Assembly (NCBI GenBank): GCA_964432995.1
Contig: CAYSPU010000015.1
Coordinates: forward strand, 1-38,124
Source: CAYSPU01 sp964432995
GTDB lineage: Bacteria > Verrucomicrobiota > Verrucomicrobiia > Limisphaerales > JAHDYP01
Length of the DNA stretch: 38,124 nt
Direction of reading: 5' to 3'
Shown here: piece after piece, positions 7,798 to 15,035 of the stretch
Numbering within the stretch: position 1 is the stretch's first letter
Layout of the letters: each line of letters begins with the position of its first letter
Made by a program: the position numbers and the translations under genes
Notes under the pieces: generated by a model
Databases searched by the model: none
What the model saw: only the letters and a program-made list of their open reading frames with translations
What the model was told of the DNA's origin: nothing

Positions 7798-8129
7798 ACT
7801 TCGCTCATCTCCGACTCCGCTCGCCTGGCGCTGCCGCGGCGCAGCGATGATCGACTGGATGAGGGCGGCCTCTGAAATCGGGGCGGTGCTCCGCTGCGGG
7901 ACTCCCTGCGCCCGAGACGGGCGCACTTCCGGAGCGCCCGCGTGGTGGAGAGGCGCATTCGCAGTCGCGCCAGCGTCCTGGAGTGCGTGCGCCGCCGCGC
8001 CGCTTTGGATCGCACCCGCAGTTGTGCAGTTGTGGGGCGTCTTGACCCCCTTACTTGGCACTCGTAGGTTTCAGCCATGTGTTGAACGTACTTGCCCCGG
8101 CGTAGCTGCCCACCGCGTGGAACAACCGC
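7798..8129. other. Non-coding intergenic stretch
   Basis: No convincing gene. Frames here are short, Arg/Ala-rich on both strands and lack start context. The composition (runs such as GCGCCGCCGCGCCGC) resembles dispersed intergenic repeats of Verrucomicrobia genomes, but no second copy is present in this window to prove it. Confidence 0.4.
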
Positions 8130-8639
8130 ATGACCGATGAAACGACAATTGACGACTTCCGACTGGCCCGGATGTGCACGCTGGTCCGGACGCTGACACT
8201 TGTCATCCTGGCGCTGCCGCTCCTGTTCCTCGTCGCCGCGCTGCTCGGGACACGATCGCTCGCGCTTCCGGCCCTGTTTCTGATCGCCATCTACGCCTGG
8301 GTGTGGCTCCGGTTCCGACCGACCCGGTTCGCGGTGCAGCCGACTGGGCTCCAGGTAATCTGGCCGCTCAAACGCCGCCACCTTCCCCAACGAGGGATCT
8401 CCAGTGTGCGGGTGATCGACAAACCCGAGCTGGAACGGGAGATCGGCTGGGGTCTGCGGGTCGGTGCCGGCGGACTCTGGGGCGCATTCGGCTGGCTTTG
8501 GACCAAGCGGCGGGGAGTGGTCCAGATGTATGTCTCGCGCACGGATCGTTTCGTGTGGATCGAGCGGGTGGGCGGAAGGCCGTGGCTGATCACGCCCGAG
8601 GAGCCCGAGGCATTTGTTTGCGCCCTGTCGCGTCAGTGA
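8130..8639 (+). CDS. Small membrane protein with bacterial PH-like domain
   Basis: 169 residues. Two hydrophobic segments near the N-terminus (about 20-42, LTLVILALPLLFLVAALLG, and 46-60, LPALFLIAIYAWVW) form a membrane hairpin. They are followed by a soluble beta-rich part (RFAVQPTGLQVIWPLKRR, GISSVRVID, YVSRTDRFVWI) that reads like the PH-type fold of bacterial YdbT/DUF-class membrane proteins, ending WLITPEEPEAFV as those proteins usually do. Function is unknown; such proteins are thought to act at the membrane. It stands alone on its strand, downstream of the repeat-rich stretch. Confidence 0.75.
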   Translation: MTDETTIDDFRLARMCTLVRTLTLVILALPLLFLVAALLGTRSLALPALFLIAIYAWVWLRFRPTRFAVQPTGLQVIWPLKRRHLPQRGISSVRVIDKPELEREIGWGLRVGAGGLWGAFGWLWTKRRGVVQMYVSRTDRFVWIERVGGRPWLITPEEPEAFVCALSRQ

Positions 8640-8815
8640 CCAGCCGAAGTCACCGGCGGCGACTCAAGGTGAATCTCCCAGAAGCAACCCCACCACTTTG
8701 CCAGTTCAGATGCTGCACGCTCCTCGGCAGGTGTGCGTGCCGACTCGACGCGCCGAATGAGGTAGCCGAACTTCAACGGCTCGTACAGGAGGAAGGAGCC
8801 AAAAGTGCCAGCCAT
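8633..8815 (-). CDS. Possible small hypothetical protein
   Basis: A 60-residue frame (starts MAGTFGSFLLYEPLKFGYLI, ends TSAGH) with protein-like composition. It has aromatic and charged residues spread evenly (RRVESARTPAEERAASELAKWWG) and no membrane segment. Its stop overlaps the 3' end of the convergent PH-like gene by 7 bp. There is no clear ribosome binding site and no recognised family. It could instead be non-coding DNA trailing the DUF2442 gene. Confidence 0.3.
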   Translation of the reverse strand: MAGTFGSFLLYEPLKFGYLIRRVESARTPAEERAASELAKWWGCFWEIHLESPPVTSAGH

Positions 8816-8884
8816 GCCGGGCCGCTGGCGACCGATTGAAACGGCGACGCTCTCCCGGCCTTGGCTGGGCCGATTTGTTGGGCA

Positions 8885-9166
8885 TCAGGGAGGTGCGAGC
8901 TGAAATCTTCCAGCCACGATTCCTGGCACAGTGATGTCCTCATCCAACTCTTCCCAGCGCAGTGCGTACCCGTTTACCTCAACTCGGACTTTCGCGAGTT
9001 GCTCATCAGTGGCGGTCGCAAGGAGTCGGAATCGGCTGGCTGGAAACCCAACAATCCTACCGTCGTGAAGCTCGACGAAAACAGTCCGCCCTTCGGTCCA
9101 TGCTCGCACAGCAGCCGGCTCAACCCCAACCTTCGGTTCATCGGTGGTGGTACTCATGGAGTGCAT
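8885..9166 (-). CDS. DUF2442 family protein
   Basis: 93 residues. The pattern FVELHDGRIVGFPASRFRLL followed by VEVNGYALRWEELDEDITVPG is characteristic of DUF2442, small proteins usually encoded next to DUF4160. Start choice is open: an ATG at 9157 (MSTTTDEP) is as plausible as the one at 9166. The start overlaps the end of the DUF4160 gene by 20-29 bp, so the two are translationally coupled. The pair has the size, order and overlap of a toxin-antitoxin or accessory module, but no activity is established to my knowledge. Confidence 0.85.
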   Translation of the reverse strand: MHSMSTTTDEPKVGVEPAAVRAWTEGRTVFVELHDGRIVGFPASRFRLLATATDEQLAKVRVEVNGYALRWEELDEDITVPGIVAGRFQLAPP

Positions 9167-9377
9167 TTCTTAGAGGAATATGGTGCTCGAAGACCAACAT
9201 TTCAATGCGACGAAGGTCCTGAGAGGGCACGCCATGGTTGCGCGCCAGCCCGACTGTCGGCTCCAGCCAGAACTTGCACTCACCGTCAGGAGTCCGAACA
9301 TGCACGTGCGCCGGCTCCCTCCCCTCGTCCGAGTAGAAGTGAAACCGGAACGCTCCAATCCTCAAAACCGTCGGCAC
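9138..9377 (-). CDS. DUF4160 family protein
   Basis: 79 residues from a GTG. The family signature is clear: an N-terminal FRFHFYSDEGREPAHVHV with the conserved His-x-His, the segment CKFWLEPTVGLARNHG, and the C-terminal helix IEMLVFEHHIPLRNALHEYHH. First gene of a two-gene unit with DUF2442. The conserved histidines and acidic residues suggest a metal- or nucleic-acid-related role, but the family has no assigned biochemistry that I can cite. Confidence 0.88.
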   Translation of the reverse strand: MPTVLRIGAFRFHFYSDEGREPAHVHVRTPDGECKFWLEPTVGLARNHGVPSQDLRRIEMLVFEHHIPLRNALHEYHHR

Positions 9378-9485
9378 GCCAGCACTTTACCGCCCGCAGC
9401 ATCCACCGCCATCAGTATTTGCCCAACGTGTTGCGCGGCGGTCCACTTCGACGAGAGGCTTCGTCTTCACCCTTGAAATTCGCGC

Positions 9486-9513
9486 TTGTCAGGCGGCGGG
9501 CCGTTGTTACCTT
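9486..9513 (+). promoter_or_regulatory. Candidate promoter for rpmE
   Basis: TTGTCA (9486-9491), 16 bp, TACCTT (9508-9513), then 14 bp to the rpmE start codon. The -35 is five of six to consensus and the -10 is weak, matching the TAnnnT pattern. Position is right for the downstream ribosomal gene; no Shine-Dalgarno is evident in the short leader. Confidence 0.4.
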
Positions 9514-9527
9514 AACCACCCTTTGTT

Positions 9528-9776
9528 ATGAGAGAGAAGATCCATCCGAAGTACGTGGATGCGGAGATCCGGTGCGCCTGCGGCAACGTGATCAAGACCC
9601 GCTCCACCCGGCCGACGATTCTGATCGGCATCTGCAACGCCTGCCATCCCTTCTACACGGGCCAGCAGAAGTTCGTCGACACCGCCGGTCGCGTGGACAA
9701 GTTCCAGCAGCGCATGGCCAAGACGGAAGCGGCGCGGGCGGCGATCGCGGCGACGACTTCCCGGAAGAAGAAGTAG
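9528..9776 (+). CDS. rpmE: 50S ribosomal protein L31
   Basis: 82 residues starting MREKIHPKYVDAEI. It carries the L31 signature with the zinc-binding cysteines (CACGN and CNACHPFYTG, the C+ form), then QQKFVDTAGRVDKF. The Lys/Ala-rich tail (ATTSRKKK) is normal for the family. L31 sits at the inter-subunit bridge of the 70S ribosome, and the cysteine form is the one used when zinc is sufficient. It is followed directly by a hairpin terminator and prfA, a common rpmE-prfA neighbourhood. Confidence 0.97.
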   Translation: MREKIHPKYVDAEIRCACGNVIKTRSTRPTILIGICNACHPFYTGQQKFVDTAGRVDKFQQRMAKTEAARAAIAATTSRKKK

Positions 9777-9792
9777 CGGCTTTCCCCCACCT

Positions 9793-9835
9793 CCGCCCGC
9801 CGGCGATGGTGTCGTCAGCGGGCGGATGTTTTTTT
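9793..9835 (+). terminator. Rho-independent terminator after rpmE
   Basis: A perfect 8-bp GC stem (CCGCCCGC 9793-9800, GCGGGCGG 9818-9825) with a 17-base loop is followed, after ATG, by seven T (9829-9835). The first possible prfA start (ATG at 9826) lies between stem and T-run, so part of the terminator is inside the prfA 5' region. Confidence 0.8.
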
Positions 9836-9840
9836 CCCGC

Positions 9841-10952
9841 ATGGACTTGCAGGCCCCACTCGAACGCTTTGGCCGTCGGCTGGCGGAACTGGAAACGGAC
9901 CTGAGCGATCCGAAGGTCTTCGCCAATCCGCAGCGGTTCCAGGAACTGTCGCGCGAGTATGCGCGGGTGAAGGAACTGGTGGCGACCGGAGCGCTCTATC
10001 GCAAGGCGGTGGCGGATCTGGCGGCAAACCGCGAACTGCTCGAGGCCGAACCGGCCGACTCGGAACTGGGGCAGATGGCCCAGGAGGAAGTGCGCCGCCT
10101 GGAGCAGGAAGTGCAGCGCCTGACGCGCCTCGTACAGGCCGGCATCCTGCCTCCCGATCCGGCCGACTCGCGCAACACCATCCTCGAGATCCGCGCCGGC
10201 GCCGGCGGCTCCGAGTCCGCCCTGTTTGCCGCCGATCTCTACCGGATGTACACCCGATACGCCGAGTCGCAGGGCTGGAAAATCGAAGTGCTGGACTCCA
10301 GTCCCTCGGATCTCGGCGGATTCAGGGAAATCATCTTCGGCATCTCCGGGACGGACGTCTTCAAGCGGCTCAAGTTCGAGAGCGGCGTCCACCGGGTCCA
10401 GCGCGTTCCCGCCACCGAAGCTCAGGGCCGAATCCACACCAGCACCGCCACCGTCGCCGTCCTCCCCGAAGCCGAGGAGGTCGATCTCGTCCTCAAACCG
10501 GAGGATCTCGAGATCACGGTTTGCCGCGCCTCGGGCCCGGGCGGCCAGGGGGTCAACACCACGGATTCCGCGGTGCAGGTCCTGCACAAGCCCAGCGGGA
10601 TGATCGTGCGGTGCGCGGACAATCGCTCGCAGCAGAAGAACAAGCAGCGGGCGTTGACCGTTCTTCGTTCCCGCCTGCTCGAGCACAAGATGGCGGAGGA
10701 AAACGCGAAGTACGCGGCCCAACGAAAAGCCCAAGTGGGCACGGGCGAGCGCAACGAGCGCATCCGCACCTACAACTTCCCGCAGTCGCGCGTGACCGAT
10801 CACCGCATCGAGCTCACGCTCTACAACCTCNNNNNNNNNNACGGCTGGCGGCGGCCGGAGGATACGCCGCCGACCGCTCCGCCAGCCTCCGACGGGCCGA
10901 GCCGTCGCCATCCGCACGCCCCTTCTCTTACGTTCCATCGTCTCCGCAATGA
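9841..10952 (+). CDS. prfA: Peptide chain release factor 1 (interrupted by an N gap)
   Basis: RF1 recognises UAA and UAG and triggers release of the peptide. The codon-recognition tripeptide PAT (near residue 190, in QRVPATEAQGRIHTS) marks RF1 rather than RF2. The catalytic GGQ (near residue 235) sits in SGPGGQGVNTTDSAV, and the family end piece RTYNFPQSRVTDHRI is present. The sequence then enters ten N after LTLYNL. Beyond the gap, the frame reading RLAAAGGYAADR and ending in TGA at 10950-10952 is favoured because it gives a 4-base ATGA overlap with the next gene; this requires a true gap length of 3n+2. The start is taken as the ATG at 9841 (MDLQAPLERF) because the ATG at 9826 lies within the rpmE terminator; neither has a good ribosome binding site. 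Confidence 0.93.
10831..10840. other. Assembly gap (10 N) inside prfA
   Basis: Ten N replace the C-terminal coding part of prfA. The downstream flank is very GC-rich with CCGGAGG/CCTCCGA complementary runs, a likely cause of the break. The length is nominal: about 25-30 RF1 residues are normally found here. Confidence 0.95.
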
Positions 10953-11524
10953 AACCTCTCGCGCTGATCTTCGATTGTGACGGCACGCTGGCGGACACCA
11001 TGCCGCTCCACTGGCAGGCCTGGCAGGCCGTGCTCCAACGGCACCCGCTCCGGCTCTCCGAAGATCGATTCTACTCGCTGGGCGGCATCCCCTCCCGCGA
11101 TATCCTCAAGATGCTCAGCCAGGAACAGGGCATCCCGATCGACCACATCGCCGTCGCCCGCGAAAAGGAGGCCGAGTACCAACCGCTCATCGCCCAGGTC
11201 GAACCCGTGAATGCCGTGGTGCGCATCGCCCGTGAGCATCATGGTCGGGTCCCCATGGCGGTGGCCTCAGGCGGGCTGCGGCGCACCATTGAGACCGTCC
11301 TGCAACACCTGAGCATCCGCCACTTGTTCCAGGAAGTGGTCACCTGCGAGGACGTGCAGCGCCAGAAACCGGCCCCGGACATCTTCCTGACGGCCGCCCG
11401 CCGCCTGGGCGTTCCCCCGGAACGTTGCCGCGCCTACGAGGATACGGAGCTTGGCCTGACGGCCATTCGCGCGGCCGGCATGGAAGCGGTCGACGTCCGG
11501 ACGCTCGTGGAAGTGAAACCTTGA
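10949..11524 (+). CDS. HAD-superfamily phosphatase/phosphomutase (beta-phosphoglucomutase-like)
   Basis: 191 residues with all HAD motifs: motif I DCDGTLADT (nucleophile Asp near residue 9), motif II Ser in AVASGGLRR, motif III Lys in RQKPAPDIF, and motif IV in AYEDTELGL. The cap between motifs I and II is helical, as in beta-phosphoglucomutase and related sugar phosphatases (subclass IA). It removes or moves phosphate on small sugar phosphates; the exact substrate cannot be told. The start overlaps the presumed prfA stop as ATGA, suggesting translational coupling. Confidence 0.9.
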   Translation: MKPLALIFDCDGTLADTMPLHWQAWQAVLQRHPLRLSEDRFYSLGGIPSRDILKMLSQEQGIPIDHIAVAREKEAEYQPLIAQVEPVNAVVRIAREHHGRVPMAVASGGLRRTIETVLQHLSIRHLFQEVVTCEDVQRQKPAPDIFLTAARRLGVPPERCRAYEDTELGLTAIRAAGMEAVDVRTLVEVKP

Positions 11525-11596
11525 GGCAGGGGAGGATCATGGACGGTCACCGCCTCGGGTCGGAGGCGAATTCCACCGCGCTGGAGAAACGAGAAG

Positions 11597-11694
11597 ACCA
11601 TCAGGTAGGGCGCGATCTCCGCATCGCGCCGGAGACAAGTGGTTCGGAGACTGTGGTTTGCGGCGCCCTCGGAGAGGTCGCCCTACCTGATGGT
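11597..11694. repeat. 98-bp inverted-repeat element between convergent genes
   Basis: 16-bp perfect arms (ACCATCAGGTAGGGCG at 11597-11612 and its inverse at 11679-11694) enclose 66 bp. The right half also contains the inverse of the 27-bp repeat found at 6127-6153. It lies between the convergent HAD and permease genes. It could serve as a bidirectional terminator or be a REP/MITE-type intergenic element. Confidence 0.8.
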
Positions 11695-11729
11695 TCATGG
11701 AAAGCGCGGAGGGCGAGGCTGAAGGCAGA

Positions 11730-13088
11730 TTAGGGGGAGCTTCCACTCACGCCCCGGGTCGCCGCATCCACGGTGCCAGTCGCCGGGGCCGCTTTCGCGT
11801 CCGGCTTGCGCCAGACGTAGCGGAACATCAGGACCCGCAGCGCCGCGGTGAAAGGAATGGCCAGGATACCCCCCAACAACCCGCCCAGCAGCGTCGTGCC
11901 GGCGACCACGGCAATGATGATCGTCAGCGGGTGCAGTCCAACCCGGTCGCCCAGGATCTTCGGGGCGATGATGAAGCCCTCGAGGGACTGCACCACGGCG
12001 AACACGGCCAGCACCAGCACCGGGTGCAGGATATCGCCGAACTGGACCAGCGCGATGATGAGCGCCAGCACGCAGGTGACGATGGCGCCAACGTAAGGGA
12101 TGATCGTGAGGAACGTGGCGATGACGCCAATCAACACGGCGTAGGGCAGGCCGATGAGGAGGAAACCGATCGTGTAGAGAATCCCGTCGCAGATCGCCAC
12201 CAGCACCTGGCCGCGGAAGAAGCTGATCAGGTAGTCGTTGATCGACTGCAGCACAAACACCAGTTCGTCCTTGAATGCGGAGTCCCCCACCGGCAGGTAG
12301 TCCGTCCAGCGCGATTGGATGCCCCGCTTCTCCAGCAGAAAGTAGAAGGCATACACCGGTATCAGGAACAAGCCCGCCAGCACCCCAAACCACGAGGCCA
12401 CCTTGGTCACTTGCCCAAACAACCAGGCCCCAATCGCCGGCAAGACCCGCGATAACCCAACGGTGATCGAGTGCAGAGCGTCGCTCGCCAACGCCTGCTC
12501 CCAGGAAGCACCTGGTGCCTCGCTCGAAGCCCCTGACGCGACGTTGGTCTGACCCACACGAGGAGCACTTGTTCCCAGCACATCGACGCGCACGATGTTG
12601 CTGGCGCCTCCGGGAATCACGGCGTTGGTCAGGCTCTCCGGCACGGCCGCGTTGGTCGGGATCTCCGCCCATGGGAGGAATCGTCGCAGGCGTGAAGGCG
12701 GCTGCTCCATCCAGCGTTCCACCTGGTCGCGCACCTTCTGGGTGTAGCCGGGGATTCGGTTCACCAGTTGACGGGTCTCGACCACCACCTGCGGAACGAC
12801 GCTCCCGGCAACGCCCAGGAAGAAGAAGATGGCCACACCGAAGACCAGGAGAATCGCCCGGGTGCGAGGGACGCGATGGGCCTCGAGATAATCCACTACC
12901 GGATCGAGCAGGTAGGCAATGACCCCGGCGACAGCCAGAGGCCAAAGGACAGGCGAAAGGGCTTCCAGCACCCGGCCCATCCCCCACAGCAACAAGCAGA
13001 GCAGCGCAATCAACAAACCCACCGCCAGCGCGGTCACCGACATCCACAACACCCGTGCCTGGCGGTCGGTCGGAGGAGGAAAGCTCAT
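11730..13088 (-). CDS. AI-2E family transporter (PerM-like permease)
   Basis: 452 residues with about eight membrane segments: two near the N-terminus (LIALLCLLLWGMG, LWPLAVAGVIAYLLDPVVDYLE), one at about 78-98, and a cluster from about 215 to the end. The N-terminal AYLLDPVVDYLE and the later pattern LIGLPYAVLIGVIATFLTIIPYVG and GVLAGLFLIPVYAFYFLLEK are typical of the AI-2E/UPF0118 family. Members export small molecules, and some act as Na+/H+ antiporters; the name does not prove quorum-signal export. An Ala/Thr/Asn-rich soluble insert (about 145-200) is longer than usual. Upstream neighbour is proC on the same strand, 31 bp away, so the two may be co-transcribed. Confidence 0.88.
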   Translation of the reverse strand: MSFPPPTDRQARVLWMSVTALAVGLLIALLCLLLWGMGRVLEALSPVLWPLAVAGVIAYLLDPVVDYLEAHRVPRTRAILLVFGVAIFFFLGVAGSVVPQVVVETRQLVNRIPGYTQKVRDQVERWMEQPPSRLRRFLPWAEIPTNAAVPESLTNAVIPGGASNIVRVDVLGTSAPRVGQTNVASGASSEAPGASWEQALASDALHSITVGLSRVLPAIGAWLFGQVTKVASWFGVLAGLFLIPVYAFYFLLEKRGIQSRWTDYLPVGDSAFKDELVFVLQSINDYLISFFRGQVLVAICDGILYTIGFLLIGLPYAVLIGVIATFLTIIPYVGAIVTCVLALIIALVQFGDILHPVLVLAVFAVVQSLEGFIIAPKILGDRVGLHPLTIIIAVVAGTTLLGGLLGGILAIPFTAALRVLMFRYVWRKPDAKAAPATGTVDAATRGVSGSSP

Positions 13089-13119
13089 GGCAGGAAGGCT
13101 CGTGTGTTCGGCTGCCGGT

Positions 13120-13935
13120 CTATGCTTGACCGAGCTTCCGCGACTTCTCGACGGCGGCGCGGACCGCGTTGATGAAGGCGCCCCGCACGCCGGATTTCTC
13201 GAGTTCGTGGAGGGCTTCGATGGTAGTCCCTCCAGGGCTGGTCACCATATCCTTGAGAACGCCGGGATGTTGGCCGGTTTCGAGCACCATGCGCGCCGCC
13301 CCGTAGAATGTCTGCGCCGCCAGCCGCGTCGCGATCTCCCGTGGCAATCCCGCCGCAACCCCGCCGTCGCTGAGCGCTTCCATGGCGAGGTAAGCGTAAG
13401 CCGGTCCGCTGCCACTCAGACCCGTCACGGCGTCCAGCCACGTCTCCTTCACCTCAACCGCAAGACCCACCGCGGAGAAGAGCTTCTGGACCAGCCGACC
13501 GTCCTCGGCCTTGGCGGCTGTCCCGAGGGCGTAGGCACTCGCCGAGGCCCCCACCAGCGCCGGCGTGTTTGGCATGACCCGCACCACGCGCGAACCAGGT
13601 TCAAGCGCCTCTTCGATCCGCGCCAGCCGCACGCCGGCCGCAATCGACACCAGCAGGTGCGGGCGCGTGACCAGCGAGCGGATCTCCTGCAGCACCCCAG
13701 ACGCCTGATCGGGCTTCACGGCAAGCAGCACCACCGACGCGAACCGCAGCACCTCCGCATTCCGAGCCGTGGTCGCGGCACCGGTCGCCTCCGCGAAATG
13801 ACGGCGCGCCGCCGCCGACAGATCGCTCCCGAGGATCTGGGCGGGCTTCGCCAAACCGGCGTGCACGAATCCCTTGGCGAGGGCGGTTGCCATCTTCCCC
13901 GCTCCCAGGAACCCGATGGTCAGTTGAGCTGGCAT
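13120..13935 (-). CDS. proC: Pyrroline-5-carboxylate reductase
   Basis: 271 residues, the normal family length. The N-terminal dinucleotide-binding loop is TIGFLGAGKMATALAKG. VVRVMPNTPALVG in the middle and the C-terminal signature AVTGLSGSGPAYAYLAMEAL with GGVAAGLPREIATRLA are family hallmarks, followed by VTSPGGTTIEALHELE. It catalyses the last step of proline synthesis in the cytosol, reducing pyrroline-5-carboxylate with NAD(P)H. It heads a probable two-gene unit with the permease and is divergent from the sigma factor. Confidence 0.96.
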   Translation of the reverse strand: MPAQLTIGFLGAGKMATALAKGFVHAGLAKPAQILGSDLSAAARRHFAEATGAATTARNAEVLRFASVVLLAVKPDQASGVLQEIRSLVTRPHLLVSIAAGVRLARIEEALEPGSRVVRVMPNTPALVGASASAYALGTAAKAEDGRLVQKLFSAVGLAVEVKETWLDAVTGLSGSGPAYAYLAMEALSDGGVAAGLPREIATRLAAQTFYGAARMVLETGQHPGVLKDMVTSPGGTTIEALHELEKSGVRGAFINAVRAAVEKSRKLGQA

Positions 13936-14245
13936 GCGGGGCTTCTAACCGGGAAAGACCGTGCTGGCAATGATGAATCGGCACAGCGGGCATCCGTGAT
14001 GCCCGCCCACCGATCGGAGTAGGCGCAAGGTCAAGATACGCCCGACACGGGCCCACATCGCACTGGAGGCTTGCCGGTGAGCCATCCTGCCGATACAAGA
14101 GGATACGCCAGCCTGCGAATCCCGCACCAGCAGTGTGAAAGGGGTTCCAAGCTCGTGGGACAATCCGGTGAAAGCGCCGGTGCCAGATAGTTGCCCGCAG
14201 GGGAAATCCGCGGTTCAGCCGGAAGGCGGTCACGGGGTTGGAGAG
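13936..14245. other. Divergent intergenic region with one strong hairpin
   Basis: This 310-bp region lies between proC and the sigma factor gene. It contains one perfect 8-bp hairpin (GCGGGCAT 13986-13993, 5-base loop, ATGCCCGC 13999-14006) with no T-run, so it is not a classic terminator; it lies about 50 bp upstream of the proC start. Otherwise I see no gene or promoter I can support. Confidence 0.55.
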
Positions 14246-14992
14246 ATGCACCGCGGCTGGTTCGAGACCACGCACTGGAGTGTGGTTCGCGCGGCTGCCG
14301 GTCTCGGTACGCCCGCGGCGGTGCAGGCACTCGAAACGCTCTGCCGGACCTATTGGCGCCCGGTTTACGTCTATATCCTGCGAGAAGGAGTGACTCCGGA
14401 GGAAGCCAAAGACCTGACGCAGGCCTACTTCCAACACCTCATCGCCAGCGACATTCCCGCCCAAGCCGACGCCCGGAAGGGCAAGTTCCGGTCGTTCCTC
14501 CTGTTGACCCTCAAGCACTTCCTGACGGACGAGGCCCGGCGCGCCCGGAAGAGCCGATCCATCCCCTCGAGTTTTTTGCTCCCGCTTGACACTTCCGAGA
14601 CGCAAACCATTGCGGCCGAGGCGTGGTACACCCAGACCGCTCCGGGAACGGCCTTCGACCGGAGTTGGGCCCACAGCCTGGTGTACGAAACGCGGCGCAA
14701 ACTCGAAGCCGAATGCGGGTCTGGGGATAAGCACGAGTTCTTCCTGGCGGCCAGGGATTACCTTCCCGGCGGACAGTGCCAGCGCCCGTACGCGGAACTG
14801 GCCGAAGGTTTGCGCATGGATCTCAACGTGGTGAAGGTCCGAATCCATCGGCTGCGGGAGCGCTTCGGCGAACTCCTGAAGGAAGAGATCGCCCAAACCG
14901 TGAGCACATCCGCCGAAGTCGACGAGGAACTGAGGTACTTGATTGACGTCCTCTCCCAGCCGGACGCGGGTTCGCTTTCGCTGGTTAGCTGA
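14246..14992 (+). CDS. ECF-type RNA polymerase sigma factor (kinase-linked group)
   Basis: 248 residues from the ATG at 14246 (GGAGAG just before it). The family start FETTHWSVVRAA follows at once; a 37-residue upstream extension is low-quality sequence. Region 2 includes CRTYWRPVYVYI and EEAKDLTQAYFQHLI with FRSFLLLTLKHFLTDEARR. Region 4 is near the C-terminus (RPYAELAEGLRMDLNVVKVRIHRLRERFGELL). This type, with the N-terminal TTHWSVV motif, is abundant in Planctomycetes and Verrucomicrobia and is usually encoded just before a Ser/Thr kinase, which is thought to control it. Here the kinase starts 43 bp downstream. No anti-sigma gene is seen, consistent with control by phosphorylation. The target promoters are unknown. 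Confidence 0.9.
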   Translation: MHRGWFETTHWSVVRAAAGLGTPAAVQALETLCRTYWRPVYVYILREGVTPEEAKDLTQAYFQHLIASDIPAQADARKGKFRSFLLLTLKHFLTDEARRARKSRSIPSSFLLPLDTSETQTIAAEAWYTQTAPGTAFDRSWAHSLVYETRRKLEAECGSGDKHEFFLAARDYLPGGQCQRPYAELAEGLRMDLNVVKVRIHRLRERFGELLKEEIAQTVSTSAEVDEELRYLIDVLSQPDAGSLSLVS

Positions 14993-15035
14993 TCCGGCGA
15001 GGACCGACAGCGCGGCGGGTGCGGCAAATCCTCAT

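Noticed and set aside
7693..8140. Frames of about 120 residues on both strands
   Set aside because: No start context, biased Ala/Arg composition and overlap on opposite strands; looks like intergenic repeat DNA.
8860..9904. 347-codon plus-strand frame
   Set aside because: It spans the DUF2442/DUF4160 pair in antisense and rpmE out of frame; no domain.
13986..14006. Terminator
   Set aside because: A perfect hairpin but no T-run on either strand and it lies upstream of both flanking genes.
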